A stretch of DNA of 64,000 nt from Anaeramoeba flamelloides (Eukaryota; Metamonada; Anaeramoebidae): the NCBI GenBank assembly GCA_027625915.1, contig JANTQA010000063.1, positions 4,235,501 through 4,299,500 of the forward strand, read 5' to 3'. The position numbers were made by a program, and so were the translations under genes. The stretch's first letter is position 1. Each line of letters begins with the position of its first letter. The notes beneath the pieces were generated by a model. The model saw only the letters and a program-made list of their open reading frames with translations. It did not search any database and had not been told where the DNA came from. Shown here in pieces: positions 10,830-22,200 of this stretch.

Positions 10830-12656
10830 TTAGTTTTTCGTTTTTAAAATATTTTTCTTGGTTTTTTTATTGTTTGTTAATTCAAGGTACAGTTTTTTGG
10901 CTATTGGATGTCCAAAAAACCTTTGAAAGGAATCTGATTCCATTAAATTGAATATTTTTTGTTGTGCGGAATCGAATATTGAAAGTGGGATTGGTTTTTT
11001 TTTTGAACTTGCGAGAATTTGCTTACGGAGGAAATAATCAATATTGATTTCTAATCTGGCGCCACTGCGTATATAAGTATCAATAATTCTTTTTGTTTGT
11101 TCTGTGATTTCTTGATCGTTGGTATCTTTTTGCAATTTTTTGAATTTGCACACATCAAGATAAAATTCCAAATTTTCGTTTGAATATTCTGATTTTAGGA
11201 AATGACAAAAATAGGTTGTTCCGTTTTTGAGGGTTAACAATTTTGAAAAAGATGACACCAAGTTAAAGATCATTTCTGATCTCTCTTTTTTTGTTAAAAG
11301 TGATCGATCTGTTAATTTCTCTCCCTGTGGAGAAAATGATTTTTGCAATTCATGATGTGTGATTACGTTTCTATCTTGGCAATTTATGCCAAAGCCTTGT
11401 CTGTTGTTATTTGCTGAAATGCAAAGGTGATCCATTTCAGATCTCTTTTTACTCTTCATTTTTTTTGTTTTTTTCACTTGATTCTTTTTAAGATCCCTTT
11501 CTCTTGTGTTGCCAAGTAAAAAAGATTCCTTTCTTATTTTAATTGTTTTTGATCTTCTTGACGGGAAATACAACGCACACTCCCGATATCTTCTGAGAGA
11601 AACATTCTTTTTTTTTTTATCTTTGTGATCAACAGCCAGATCTCTCACTTGACTTGCTTTCTCCCTAATCCCTTCACTTTGTTTTTGTTCTTTTTTCGGT
11701 GAACCATAATCTTTCTTTTTGTTTACTCGTTGTAATTCGTTTTTAAGCTTACTTTTTCTTGTGTTGGGCTATTCATTATGTCAAAATTTTCAAAATAATA
11801 GAAGAAATAACAGTTGATTTCGTTTAATTTTTTTTTTATTCAAGTTTTTGAAAATTGAACAAAAATATTTGTCTTTCCCTTTGTTTTTTTTTTTCATCTC
11901 TTGAAAGGAAAATAAACAAGTGATTTAAATAGTTATTGCTTTTACTAATATTTGTTGCTTAATTAATTGAACAATATTTTCATAAAGCTTTCTAAAAAAG
12001 ATTGTAGAAATCTTGTAAAAAGAACAAATTTTTTTTTGTGAAAATAGCTTATATTATTAATTTCCTTTTATAGAATTGGGAGTCTTTGATGATTGATTTT
12101 AATTATTGAGTAGTGTATGATTTTTTTGGAAATCTGAATAAAAATTTTGATCTTTTTATTTGGCAATTAACAGTATTTGTTAAAAATCAATTGAACAAAA
12201 TTTTCATTCAGTATCACAAATAAAAAGTATCTTTGATCAAATTCAAATTAACTTATTTAATTCTCAAAATTAGTTGTATTGCAATTTTACGTTGAGAATG
12301 AGTCTTTGTTATTTATTTGAATTATTGGGCTTTTGGTAAGCTGAATGAAAATTTGTTACTTGTATTTCTACATTTTTCAGTTTTTGAGAAAAAAAATTTC
12401 CTACCTGAGAAGTATAAAGAAGAATTTGTGTAGAGTTTGATCTAACATGAGAACGTTTGGTATTCTTCCTCCTTCGTTTTGGTTGAAGTGATTTTTTTTG
12501 TGATTTGGTTAGCGCGAGATTACCTTTTATTTTAAGGAGTTGTTTTTTCTTTTGTTTTCTGATCTTTCTTTTTCGTGGTGAAGGCTGGACTTCTTCTTCA
12601 AAAATATCAAAATTTGGGTTTTGGTAAAAGCTTTCCAAATGAATTTGGAGATTCAT
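10830..12656 (-). CDS. RGS-domain protein (two exons)
   Basis: Exon 1 is 12656-12405 (84 codons, ATG just after an in-frame TGA). Exon 2 is 11768-10830, ending TAA. The 636-bp intron runs from CAG|GTAGGAAATT to GAATAG|CCC in phase 0 and gives a 396-residue protein. Residues 1-250 are polar and very basic (runs such as KRKIRKQKKKQ) and look disordered. Residues about 254-378 form an RGS domain: FCHFLKSEYSNENLEFYLDV is the helix 3-4 signature, INIDYFLRKQI follows, and FDSAQQKIFNLMESDSFQRF is the C-terminal signature. RGS domains speed GTP hydrolysis by heterotrimeric G-alpha subunits. Exon 2 has no ATG before the domain core and its open frame begins exactly at an acceptor, which supports the upstream exon. 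Joining to exon 1 is an inference from phase and composition; a further small exon cannot be excluded. Confidence 0.8.
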
Positions 12657-13019
12657 CTTTCAATCAGAAATTTAGGAAATTAAAATTTAAATAAATGTCA
12701 AATATAAAAACCAAATCAAAAAATCTATTATTTGATTTTAAAATTGTTTAGATTTTAAATAAACACCATTTTTCAACAATTTCATCGTTACTATTATTTT
12801 GTTCTTTTCCAATTTTGAATTATTAACGTTTTTTTTAATAAATTTTTATCTTAAATTTTAAATTAAGATAATTCGGTGACTAAAAGCATTTTGAAAACCT
12901 CACAGTAAATTTGAAGTCGTAAAATTTAAAGACATTTTTTTAATAAGATAATTTGAATGTTTTCAAGTCAATACCTGTAGAAAAGATTAATACGTGTTTC
13001 AAATTAAAAAGCATGTTTT

Positions 13020-13400
13020 TATGTTCAAGAAGACCTATACATTAACAGATCAAAGAAACCAACAAGATAGCCCAAATTAAACATTGTATTGGTTTCTTAT
13101 AGTTCTATTATTTAAAAAGAAATCCTAAAAATGAAGGATCAACTTGGAAAATTGATCTCAAAAAATAGAATGAATTAAATTCTTATCATCTTAAAAAAAT
13201 TTACAAAAAAACTGAAAAATTTTAAAAAATTTTAAGCAAATTTCATTCGAAATTTAAAATCTATTTAAAATATCAACGATTAAACCCCAAAATTGATTTT
13301 AACTTAGTTATAACACTGGGTAGTAAATTGGATGTAACATTGAAACAGAAGAAAAAAAAGTATGGATTATTTTTGAAATTTAGATTAATGTCGATTGTGC
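13020..13400 (+). repeat. Dispersed repeat family F, copy 1
   Basis: Matches 49480-49860 on the same strand: GACCTATACATTAA, TAGTTCTATTATTTAAAAAG, GGATCAA.TT, GGTAGTAAATTGGATGTAAC and GAAAAAAAAGT..GGATT recur in order. Its first 100 bases also match the start of family A copy 1. Non-coding. Confidence 0.6.
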
Positions 13401-14889
13401 ATGCATTATGTTGATTACTTACAATCGAGTATCAAATTAAAAGAAGGGTTTCTTTTTTCTAAAAAAAACCCATCAAATGATCTCAGAAACAATATAAACA
13501 ATAAAAAAATCTGGTTTGGGATTTTTAATTGTTCTATTACCATTTTGGGGAAAAAAAGTGAAAGAATCGTAAAAAAGTGAAAGAATAGTTTTTAAATTTC
13601 ATGCCTTAATAAAACTTGAAAATTCAAAATAAGATCAATTAATAAAAGAAAAAATAAATGACTAAAGTTAAAATGGAGGATTTAATATAGTCGTAGTTTT
13701 TTAATACTATCCTTAGGTAGGGTTTTTCACTGATTGATCAATTATTAAAAATTTATTGAAAAAATTAACTATTTTTCTGATATTCAAAATCATTCTAATA
13801 AGATTTTGATAATCAAGGAAATTTAAATTATGTTTCTTGGTTTGATTAAAAATAATATAATGTATTATTATTTGAAGTTGATTGGTTTCTTCTTTTAATT
13901 GAAGTTACTTTCCCTTTTCAGGTTCTATTAATGTTCCTAATCAAAAGCTGTGTTGAACTTTTAATCACGTTACACTTTTTTTCCACAAAGGTAATTTTTT
14001 TTTTTCATTCTTTTCTTTTTTAAATAATTTGAAATTTTTGGTTGACTAAGTACTTTAAGAATGAAAATACATGAATGCATTATAAGTTATTAAACAAGTT
14101 GTAATGGCACAATTAAAGAAAAAATCAAATTTAAATAGTGAAAATTAGTAGGTATAAAACGAGTGGTGGTTATTTTTAAAATGGAAATTCTCTAAGAGAA
14201 AGATCAAAGACTATTTTCAAAATAAGATAGCTGTTCGCAAATCTTATATTTTATCCTAAAAACGACCCACAATAATACAATAGAAAATTTAATAACAGTT
14301 TCAACTAAGGACAAAAATCTCTCTTAATTAATTTATTTTTTTTCTTTTTATTTTATTTTCAATTTTTACAAACTCCAAGTTCAAAAAAAATATATTTATT
14401 GTTATCACCTACTAAAGGCAATAAATCATAACAACCAAAGTTCAATAATTAAAACTTGAATAATTAAGATAACAAATATATTTTGAGTCTCTATCCAGTA
14501 AAAAAATTGTTATTTTGATTTTAATTGCAAAACGGAAGTGAAAAGGAAAATTGCCCAATAATTTCTATTTATTGGTAACAGATCAATGAATATATCAGAA
14601 ATTAAAATTTCTAAGACTGTATTAATAAGATTTTTACAACTTTAAAGTCAATTCCAGATGAATTGAAAAATCACAGAATCAAAAAATCCTAAAAATTCAA
14701 TTTTTACGAAGCTTTTCAATTTAAATATTAATCTAAACTCTTTTCCGATCAAAGGACCCCAGTTTTATTGAAGAAATAGAACACATTCTCTGAGTTTAAT
14801 TCATTGTATTTTCATAATAAATTTCAATTTTTAGATCAAAATCCTTTTGTAAAATTTTTTTTTGGGTATTTTGATTTTTGATTTTTTTT

Positions 14890-15340
14890 TTCATTTTTTT
14901 TTAAAAATTAAATTTGAAAAAAAAAATGTTTGAAAAACCAAATTAACATTAAGAAAAGTTAAGTTTTGATGGTTCTTTTGAAATTCATACCTTTAGAAGT
15001 GAAAAATATTATTGTCAAAAATTTTAATTTCCTAAAGAAATTGAGTATTTTACACGAGACGTTCCAATGAAAGGGGAACAAAAAAATATTTTTTTAATAT
15101 TTTATTTTTGAAATTTATTTTTATTATTCAGGTTTCTTTAATAATTATTGACTCAAATACGAAGTTTATTATTTTTCAGATTTCTACACAATTTTTATTT
15201 GGTTGATTCTTAAAAATAAAGTGACTTTTTCATTGTTGGCTGACACCCTATGAGTGAAATTGAGTTTAGATAAATTGAACAATCTTAATTTTTGATTTTT
15301 TTTAATATGACGTTCCAAATTTTATTTAAATTCTAATAAC
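14890..15340 (+). repeat. Dispersed repeat family E, copy 1
   Basis: Matches 23680-24110 on the same strand. Shared order: ATTGT.AA.AATTTTAATT, CC.AAAGAAATTGAG, CAC..GA..T..CAATGAAAG, TTTTTTTAA.ATTTTATTTTT, TTTCTT..ATAA.TAT.GACTC, and a block containing TTGGCTG followed by GAGTG.AAT. Non-coding. Confidence 0.6.
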
Positions 15341-15560
15341 CAATCAAATTTATATACATTTTTTTTTTAAATAGGAAAAAATAACCTTTATAAATATTTC
15401 AAAATGAGAACTTTTATTAATTTTTTACTAACAAAACAGATTTTTCAATTTTTTCATAAATGGTTAATATTAAATCCCAGAAATTGGGACCTAAAATTTG
15501 AAATAGAAACAAAAGTAGATTAAATAAAACCAACAAGAATTTAAATGGCCACACACACAC

Positions 15561-15562
<2 letters not shown>

Positions 15563-15642
<80 letters not shown>
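15563..15642. repeat. (AC)29-(AT)11 compound microsatellite
   Basis: About 58 nt of uninterrupted AC followed directly by about 22 nt of AT. It ends in the palindromic TACGTACATGTACAT stretch. Confidence 0.95.
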
Positions 15643-15643
<1 letters not shown>

Positions 15644-16329
15644 ATACGTACATGTACATATTTAAAAACATTACCACGACTTCCAGAACAAACTCGATTT
15701 TACCCTAAATATAAGAAAATCAAGAATAAGTATGATCATTACATTGAGTCTAAATATCTGCCCATATTAGAATAATGACATTTTAAAATTTATACTTTTT
15801 GTTGAAAATCTAAAAAACTGTAAATTATTCTCAAAAATTTTATATAAAATGACTGGAGATCACCATAAATATGAAAAATCGGAATACAATTTAATAGAAC
15901 CCATAAATAAAAAAGTTTACACAAAAAAATGAAATTAAATATAACCACACCAATATATAAAAAAACAGTATCTTTATCATGCATTTTGTAATAAAGATGA
16001 AATTTAGGATTCTTCAAGATTTTTTTTTAGATTTCTCAAATTAAGATCGATTTTAAAGTCATAATATCTAATTAACACTCATCCAGCCTTTCCTTTTTAT
16101 TTTTTTTTCACATCCACTTTATTTTTTTCTACTTTATATTTATTTTTTTCCAATTTTTATCTATTTAACTAGATATATTAGATATATATTTTTTACGTAA
16201 GTAATTTACCTACTTATAGAAAATAATTTTCAATTTAAAAGTAGTTATAATTGCTAAAAACATGTTATTATTATTATTATTATTAATATTTAATATTATT
16301 GAAGAGGGACCATTCAACAAAATTACACC

Positions 16330-16800
16330 TTATATACAGTTAGGGTTTTTTTAAATTTGAGAAATAAACTGTAAATTAATAAAAAAACACACCGTTAAAC
16401 ATTCCAGATTTTAAAATAATGGAGTAAAATCAAAGATTTTTCTTTATTCTTTTAAATTAAAAAAAATGCTTTTAGATTTTCTTGAGTTTTCTATTTATTT
16501 GCAAAGTGTTCTAGGTTTTTTTGAGGTTTTCTATTTTATTTGTCAAGTGTTCTATGTTTTTTTTCCTTTTTGAAATAAAAAGAAAATTTTAATAAATTTT
16601 CGGTTTATTACAAAAAGTAAAAAAAACCTAACGAAAATCTATTGATTTTCCAAATAAATAGAAAAATTAAAAAAAGCTAACGATTATCAATAGATTTTAC
16701 AAATAAAACAAAAAACACCAGGAAAATAGTCGTTGGGTTTTTTTGAATTTAAGAAATAAACAAAAAAATCATAACTTTTTATCTATTATTTTAAATTCTT
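16330..16800. repeat. Dispersed repeat family G, tandem or inverted copies
   Basis: Several head-to-head and head-to-tail pieces of the AAGAAATAAAC / CCTAACGA family. TTTGAGAAATAAAC occurs near 16358 and GAATTTAAGAAATAAAC near 16744. CCTAACGA-like and GCTAACGA-like cores lie between them, and a reversed AATCAAAGATTTT lies near 16427. The pieces look like a nest of truncated copies. Confidence 0.5.
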
Positions 16801-18824
16801 GAAAAGCTAGGCACTTGGTGACTCTTCCAGAAACTCTAAAATTGTATTTAAAGTTTTTAATTCTAGCTATAATTTCGGCAATATTATAACTCATAGTATA
16901 CTCTTTCTTTAATAAATGAAAAGAAAAAAAATTATTTCTATCCAAATACAAAAAAAAAAAGTAAAAAAAGAAAGAAATGGAAGAAAGAGTAAATCTATCA
17001 AAAAATGTAAAAACCACAAGGAAAAGTTTTTTTTGTACTCCAAATGTGGTGTGGGTTGTTACTTGTTTCCTTTGATGTTGAATTTTAGATCACCACAAAA
17101 ATCTGTTGTTATTTTATTAGATTAATTTTTTGAAACTATTGATTTTTAATCCAAACAAAATCCCAAATGTTATTTTTTTTATGGAAAAATTTAAAATCAA
17201 TTTTTAATTTATTTTAACTTTTTATAAAAAAAGAAGTTGGCATCTATTAAAAAAAATAAATCAAAGTCTAACTGTGAGAAATTAAAATATAAGACTGAAG
17301 GCTCTGAATAAAACAAAAAATAATCAATATAAAAGCCCAATATTGAAGTAAGTTAAGGTTTTTAAGGAACTTATATTAAAAGGAATAAAAAAATTTTTTT
17401 TTTGCATGAAAAGATACTTTTACTAAAATTTGATTTTTCTGTTTAGTGCTTTCTGAAAACGCCATCAATTTAACAATATTCATTGTAATTAAGAGTAGTA
17501 TTAATCTATGGGGAAATTAAGAAGCAATTAAATTAATATTTTCTGAAGTGTATTTCTAAGGACTTGATCAGTGGGATTTTAAAATAGAACAGCCATTAAA
17601 ATTGATAAAATTGTTGTTGAAATAACATGAGATAAAGTCTTCGATGAATAGAATACAATTTATAATAATTTTCCCTTTTTCAAAGTACAATTCTTTTCTT
17701 AGAAAATATTTTAGTCTGTGTATAAAAGTTCCCCAAGCAATATACCATAATTTAGTTTGAATTTATATTGTAAAATACATAAATAGTTGTATCATACCCC
17801 TTAAATATTCATAAAAATAAAAAATATAAACGTCTTCTTACCAATTGAAATTGAAAATTTGTTTTTATGATTTAAGATTAATCAAAACAACTTGACAGAA
17901 ATCATTTTTACACTAATTCATCTGAGATAATAGCCAAAATAAAAATCTTCTCAATCAAATATTTCTACTGATAAATTCTCAAATATATTGTTAAAATCTT
18001 TAGTTCAATTTCTTAGTTGTGATAAAGGATTTATAAACCCTTGAAGAAAGAATTTCCTTGGTATAAATATTAATAAACATTTGAAATTAGTAAGCACAAC
18101 AACATTTTTTGTTTCAAAATGTTTTGAAAGTTGAGATATCATTGTTCTAAAACTGGAAATGTATTTTAACAAAATGGAATTTATTAGTTATATCAATATT
18201 TGGATCTTATAAAAAAAAGTGTTATAGTTTAACTTTCAAAACAGTAGTTTTGAGAGAACAAAGTTTTGAAGATACACTTTGATTATTCTGTATCACAGTT
18301 TGTTAAAAGATACTTTTTATAGACTTGTTACTCAAAAAAAACTTAAGATTGAAAAAATGAGATTACAAAAAAAAAATAAAATAGTTTATTTCTCAAAAAA
18401 AACTCTTTTTTTTTTAAGAAAAAACAAGAAAAAAACAAAATACTCAAAAACAAAAGTGGGTATTAAAATATTTTTAAAAGATAAAAATCATGGTTTCTTC
18501 ATCAATAGCAATTGGTAGAACTTATCTAATTCATAAATATCAATAATTATGGAAAAAAAAAAGAGATTACAGACAAACAGTTCATATAAAAAACACAAAG
18601 AAAAAACAGAAATTTTTAATTTAAGAAAAAAAAACAACGTTGGATTATTCAAACTCAACAATTTCCAACAAAGTGTATAGGTGATCAACAGAACCATTGT
18701 ATAATTCTATTGGTTCTTTTTTTTTCTTAAATTACTTCATAATGAAAAGAACAAAAGATACTCATTTTTTTCCCTTTTTACAAAATTAGTATTTTTTTTA
18801 TTTTTTCACACAACAAAATTTGTT

Positions 18825-20492
18825 ATGAAACCCGTTTGTTTCATTACTGAGGAAATCAATTTTAGTTCATCATCGAAAGAGTCTGACTTAAAAACTACAG
18901 AGCCGATAAAACAGATTTCTGGAGGATCGTTTGGCTTTCAGCTGGTGACTGAATCCGGTAAGTTGCTGCGTGGGAATTCAACCTCATCGATTGAAGAGCA
19001 CGACATTGGGGTCTGTGTCTCGACTTCTTGTGGGTACACACATGGGATTGCATTAAATTCGAAAGGAGAGGTCTTCGGGTATGGATCTAATGGGTATGGG
19101 CAAATCGTGTCAGGTAACACATCAAGTCTCACAAAGCCAAAGAAGATCGAATTTTTTACCGAGAACAAGAATCTGTTTGTCCAAAAGGTTGTGTGTGGCG
19201 TGCACCAGACGTATTTCTTAATTGACAATGGTGATCTGTATGGGGCAGGCTTGAACTCTTCAAACGAGTTAGGTGTCAAAGACACAACCAAATCAAAAGT
19301 CGTCTTCATAAAAAAGAATATCACCGATGTCTATTCTGGGAATTACTCCCATTTCTATTTCCGAAAGGACACAGAAAACAACATTTTTGGCAATGGCCAA
19401 AATTTGCCAAGCCAAAATTACAATTTAAAGGAACAAAAGGAATTCGCGAATAAACAAATTATGGACATTTCCACAGGCTACCGAACGTACATTGTGCTGT
19501 GCACAAGCGACAACAATGAACAGTCGAATGTTGTTAATGAGCTGTGGAGGAATTTTGAGAAGAAGTTTACACGCATCAAATATTTTGATCACATCCCGCT
19601 CAGGGTCATTTCAGAGGGGTGCTGGCACACGATTTTGCAAAGCAAAGATCGAAAAGTTTATGGTTGGGATCAAAACTATAACGAGAATTGCAGCCCGAAA
19701 GAGATCGAAATCCCTAAACGCGAGGAATACAAAGATTATATGTTGGACGTTGTATCAGGATCTTTCCAATGCTATTTCCTCTTTAATTATGAAAATTATA
19801 TTGTTATAGATGTGAAGAATTTATTTGCCAAGCACACAGAGTTTTCAGATTTCTCGCTTTTGAATGAAATCAAAACTTTCAAATCCATCATCGAGTGCAG
19901 AACCCGTAAAAAATTTGACCAAGTGAAAGACATTTTGGAATCTTTCAACATTGATCAAGTCAAAGAGTGGCTAAAATGGTGCCACAAATCGGAGAATCAT
20001 CAGAGTGAATTAACTAATGAGATTTTCGAAAAATTGGGTATCACAAATCCACATGAAAGGACAATCCAAGACGATTTATTATGGTTATATTCTCAAGAAG
20101 ATACAAAAGATTTTCGAATCTTAATCAAAGATCAAGATGATGACGATGATGATTATGATGATAATGAAAACAATGACGAGGATGACAGTGAGGAGGACAA
20201 TTATGAAGAAATACCTATTCATAAAACAATTTTAATTGCTAGATCGGGTTTGTTTCGCGAAATGTTTAAAAATATAACTGAAAAATCAAATTCCGTGAAA
20301 GATTTTTCAGGAAAGTCAATCGAAAGCTTGGAAATATTTTTTCAATTTTTATACACAGACAAAATTGAATTGACAGCTGATAACGACCCACAACTAATTG
20401 CCGATGATTTAGCAGATGCAGCAGAATATTATCAACTTACAACCCACTCAATATTAGAAAAAGAACTTGAAAAAGTTCGTAAAATGTTCTAA
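18825..20492 (+). CDS. RCC1-like repeat and BTB domain protein
   Basis: An intronless 555-residue protein. Residues about 25-330 contain degenerate RCC1-type blades with recurring G-H/Y and sG.vyg.G spacing: CGYTHGIALNSKGEVFGYGS, VCGVHQTYFLIDNGDLYGAG, ISEGCWHTILQSKDRKVYGW and VVSGSFQCYFLF. A linker (about 340-425) precedes a BTB/POZ domain (about 428-550): DFRILIKD, then IPIHKTILIARSGLFREMF, SLEIFFQFLYTDKIEL and a C-terminal helix. A very acidic loop of about 24 residues (437-460) is inserted between the first beta strand and the IPIHKTIL helix of the BTB fold. RCC1-BTB proteins are often cullin-3 adaptors or cytoskeletal and GTPase-linked scaffolds; no substrate can be read here. The RCC1 half (to about 19.8 kb) is visibly richer in G and C at third codon positions than the BTB half. 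Stop TAA is followed directly by a long T tract. Confidence 0.9.
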   Translation: MKPVCFITEEINFSSSSKESDLKTTEPIKQISGGSFGFQLVTESGKLLRGNSTSSIEEHDIGVCVSTSCGYTHGIALNSKGEVFGYGSNGYGQIVSGNTSSLTKPKKIEFFTENKNLFVQKVVCGVHQTYFLIDNGDLYGAGLNSSNELGVKDTTKSKVVFIKKNITDVYSGNYSHFYFRKDTENNIFGNGQNLPSQNYNLKEQKEFANKQIMDISTGYRTYIVLCTSDNNEQSNVVNELWRNFEKKFTRIKYFDHIPLRVISEGCWHTILQSKDRKVYGWDQNYNENCSPKEIEIPKREEYKDYMLDVVSGSFQCYFLFNYENYIVIDVKNLFAKHTEFSDFSLLNEIKTFKSIIECRTRKKFDQVKDILESFNIDQVKEWLKWCHKSENHQSELTNEIFEKLGITNPHERTIQDDLLWLYSQEDTKDFRILIKDQDDDDDDYDDNENNDEDDSEEDNYEEIPIHKTILIARSGLFREMFKNITEKSNSVKDFSGKSIESLEIFFQFLYTDKIELTADNDPQLIADDLADAAEYYQLTTHSILEKELEKVRKMF

Positions 20493-20511
20493 TTTTTTTT
20501 TTTTTTTTTTT
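20493..20511 (+). other. Poly(T) tract directly after the RCC1-BTB stop codon
   Basis: An uninterrupted T run begins just after TAA and is followed by a poly(A) stretch. Similar T tracts lie within about 60 nt downstream of the stops of four other genes here, so it may belong to a 3'-end signal; equally it may be low-complexity intergenic DNA. Confidence 0.45.
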
Positions 20512-21539
20512 AGTGAAAAAAAAAAAATTAAAGTTTAAAAAACACTATTCTTTATTGTTGCCGTTTATAAAAAATAAAATTCGATTAATTTATTTGTTTT
20601 TGAAAATTTCTTTTCAGAATTAATTTGAATTTGATTGTGAATTAAAACAAAAAAAAAAAATCTTTTTATATTTTAATATTTTCTTTCTTATTTATATTCA
20701 ATAAATCATCATTATAACTTTCAATTAGTCGAGAGTTTACTTTTTTCATATATGCAAATGTTATTTCAAAGACTATTTTTCATTTTTTTCTCATTTTTTT
20801 TTTCATGTTCATTACTATTAATAATTATATAAATATGAAACTTCCCTTAATTTAGCTGTTTGTTCCTATTTAAATAATTTCATGATTATATGTCCTTAAT
20901 AAAATTAAAAAGTACTATTTTTTTCTGATTAATATTTTACGAAATTAAGTTTATGAATTAATTCTATTAACCACTAGGATAAAATTTTTTATAATCAAAA
21001 CAATCTCAACTTTTGAATATCGAAAATATTTTTTGAAATTTCTGTACACTTTTTTATTTTTTTTTTGAAAAATTGGGGTTGAGAAAAATTTTGAAATCTT
21101 AGAATAAAATAATATATTAAATTAGAATATTTTTCCAGATAGTTCATCTTTTTTAAAGAACTTTTTTTTTAAATTTTAATTTTTAAAAATAAATAAAAAC
21201 ATATGAAGACCAAATTACTCCCTTTTGTGAAAATAAAATTCCAATAATTTAGAATTGTTTTTTAGTAAATGAGTTAAAATAAGATATTGTATATAAAAAT
21301 ATACATAATTTCAAGTTTTAATTCAATCATTTTTACAAAAAATGTTTTCAAGAAAATGTTAAATATAAATTTTATTGAAATTTTTTCTTTTAGTTTTTCT
21401 AATTTTTATTTTTGGGGGGTATTTGACTAGTTTTCCATTTTTAGTGTTTTTGTGTTGTAGGGACAAAAAAAAGTAGTTGGAAAAAAATTTAATCTTGAAT
21501 AAATACAAATTATTTAAATTTACATAATATATTTATTAA

Positions 21540-22200
21540 TCTTTATTTGGGATTATCAATTATTCATAAAAAGTATCAAACCCCCATTTTAAAAATTGTG
21601 ATTCACTTCAATAATAAATTGAAAAAAAAGAATATATCCTTTTGTTTGCAAGAAAAACAATTATTAAGCAAATTTTAGTAATAATTAACATTTAAATTAT
21701 TCTAAACATAGAAAAACTTGATATTATAAAAATTAAAGATAATATAATAAAAAAAGTCAATCACAATTTTTGATATGAGCATTACCGATTTTTTATTACG
21801 AAAGTTTTACTGAAAAAAAGTTTACAAGAACATTTTTTACTAATAATTAAATTCATTTTAAAAGACATTAAATGTCTCAATTTTCCAATGATTATTGGTC
21901 TTTTTGAAGATCTTTTTTTTTCTATCGGATCTTTTGTATATAAAAAAAGTATCATAAAAAAAAAGAAAAAAATATGAAATCAAACAAAAAAAAAGAAAAA
22001 GAAAACAGAAAATAAAAGAAGCGAAATTTTTCAAAAAAAAAAAATTTGAAAAAGCAAAACTAAAATTGGGAAAATATAAAAAATGATTTTGTAACAAAAA
22101 TTCAAAAATTTTTTTGATAAAAATTCGAAATAAAAACATAGAAATGCTTCTAATAACTTTAGAAAGTGAGTCAAAATTTTTGTAAAATAGCTTATTATTT
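21540..22200 (+). repeat. Dispersed repeat family D, copy 1
   Basis: Matches 26600-27260 and 50150-50760, all on the same strand. Landmarks: GTGATTCACTTCAATAATA, AATTGAAAAAAA..ATATATCCTTT, AACAATTATTAA, TTTAAATTATTCTAAAC.TA, TTTTTTATTAC, TTTACTAATAAT, ATTCATTTTAAAAG, AAAGATCTTTTTTTTT, then an A/G-rich block. A long degenerate palindrome is suggested by the A/G-rich block mirroring the T/C-rich one. Non-coding. Confidence 0.7.

Larger units (their letters stand above)
12657..18824. other. AT-rich intergenic region with repeats and a CA/TA microsatellite
   Basis: No gene seen. Small frames here (for example 13395-13580, 15545-15775, 16769-17125, 18279-18697) are translations of repeats or A/T runs without domain signal. 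Contains family F (13020-13400), family E (14890-15340), a CA/TA microsatellite (15563-15642) and family G (16330-16800). Confidence 0.65.

Noticed and set aside
15545-15775. 76-codon frame starting in the AC repeat
   Set aside because: Half of it is TH and YI dipeptide repeats from the microsatellite, and the remainder has no domain signal.
18938-19809. Frames of 105-128 codons overlapping the RCC1-BTB gene in other frames
   Set aside because: They lie inside a well-supported domain-bearing gene and have no domain match of their own.
21858-22139. 93-codon F-rich minus-strand frame
   Set aside because: Translation of family D repeat DNA; no equivalent frame is conserved in the other two copies.
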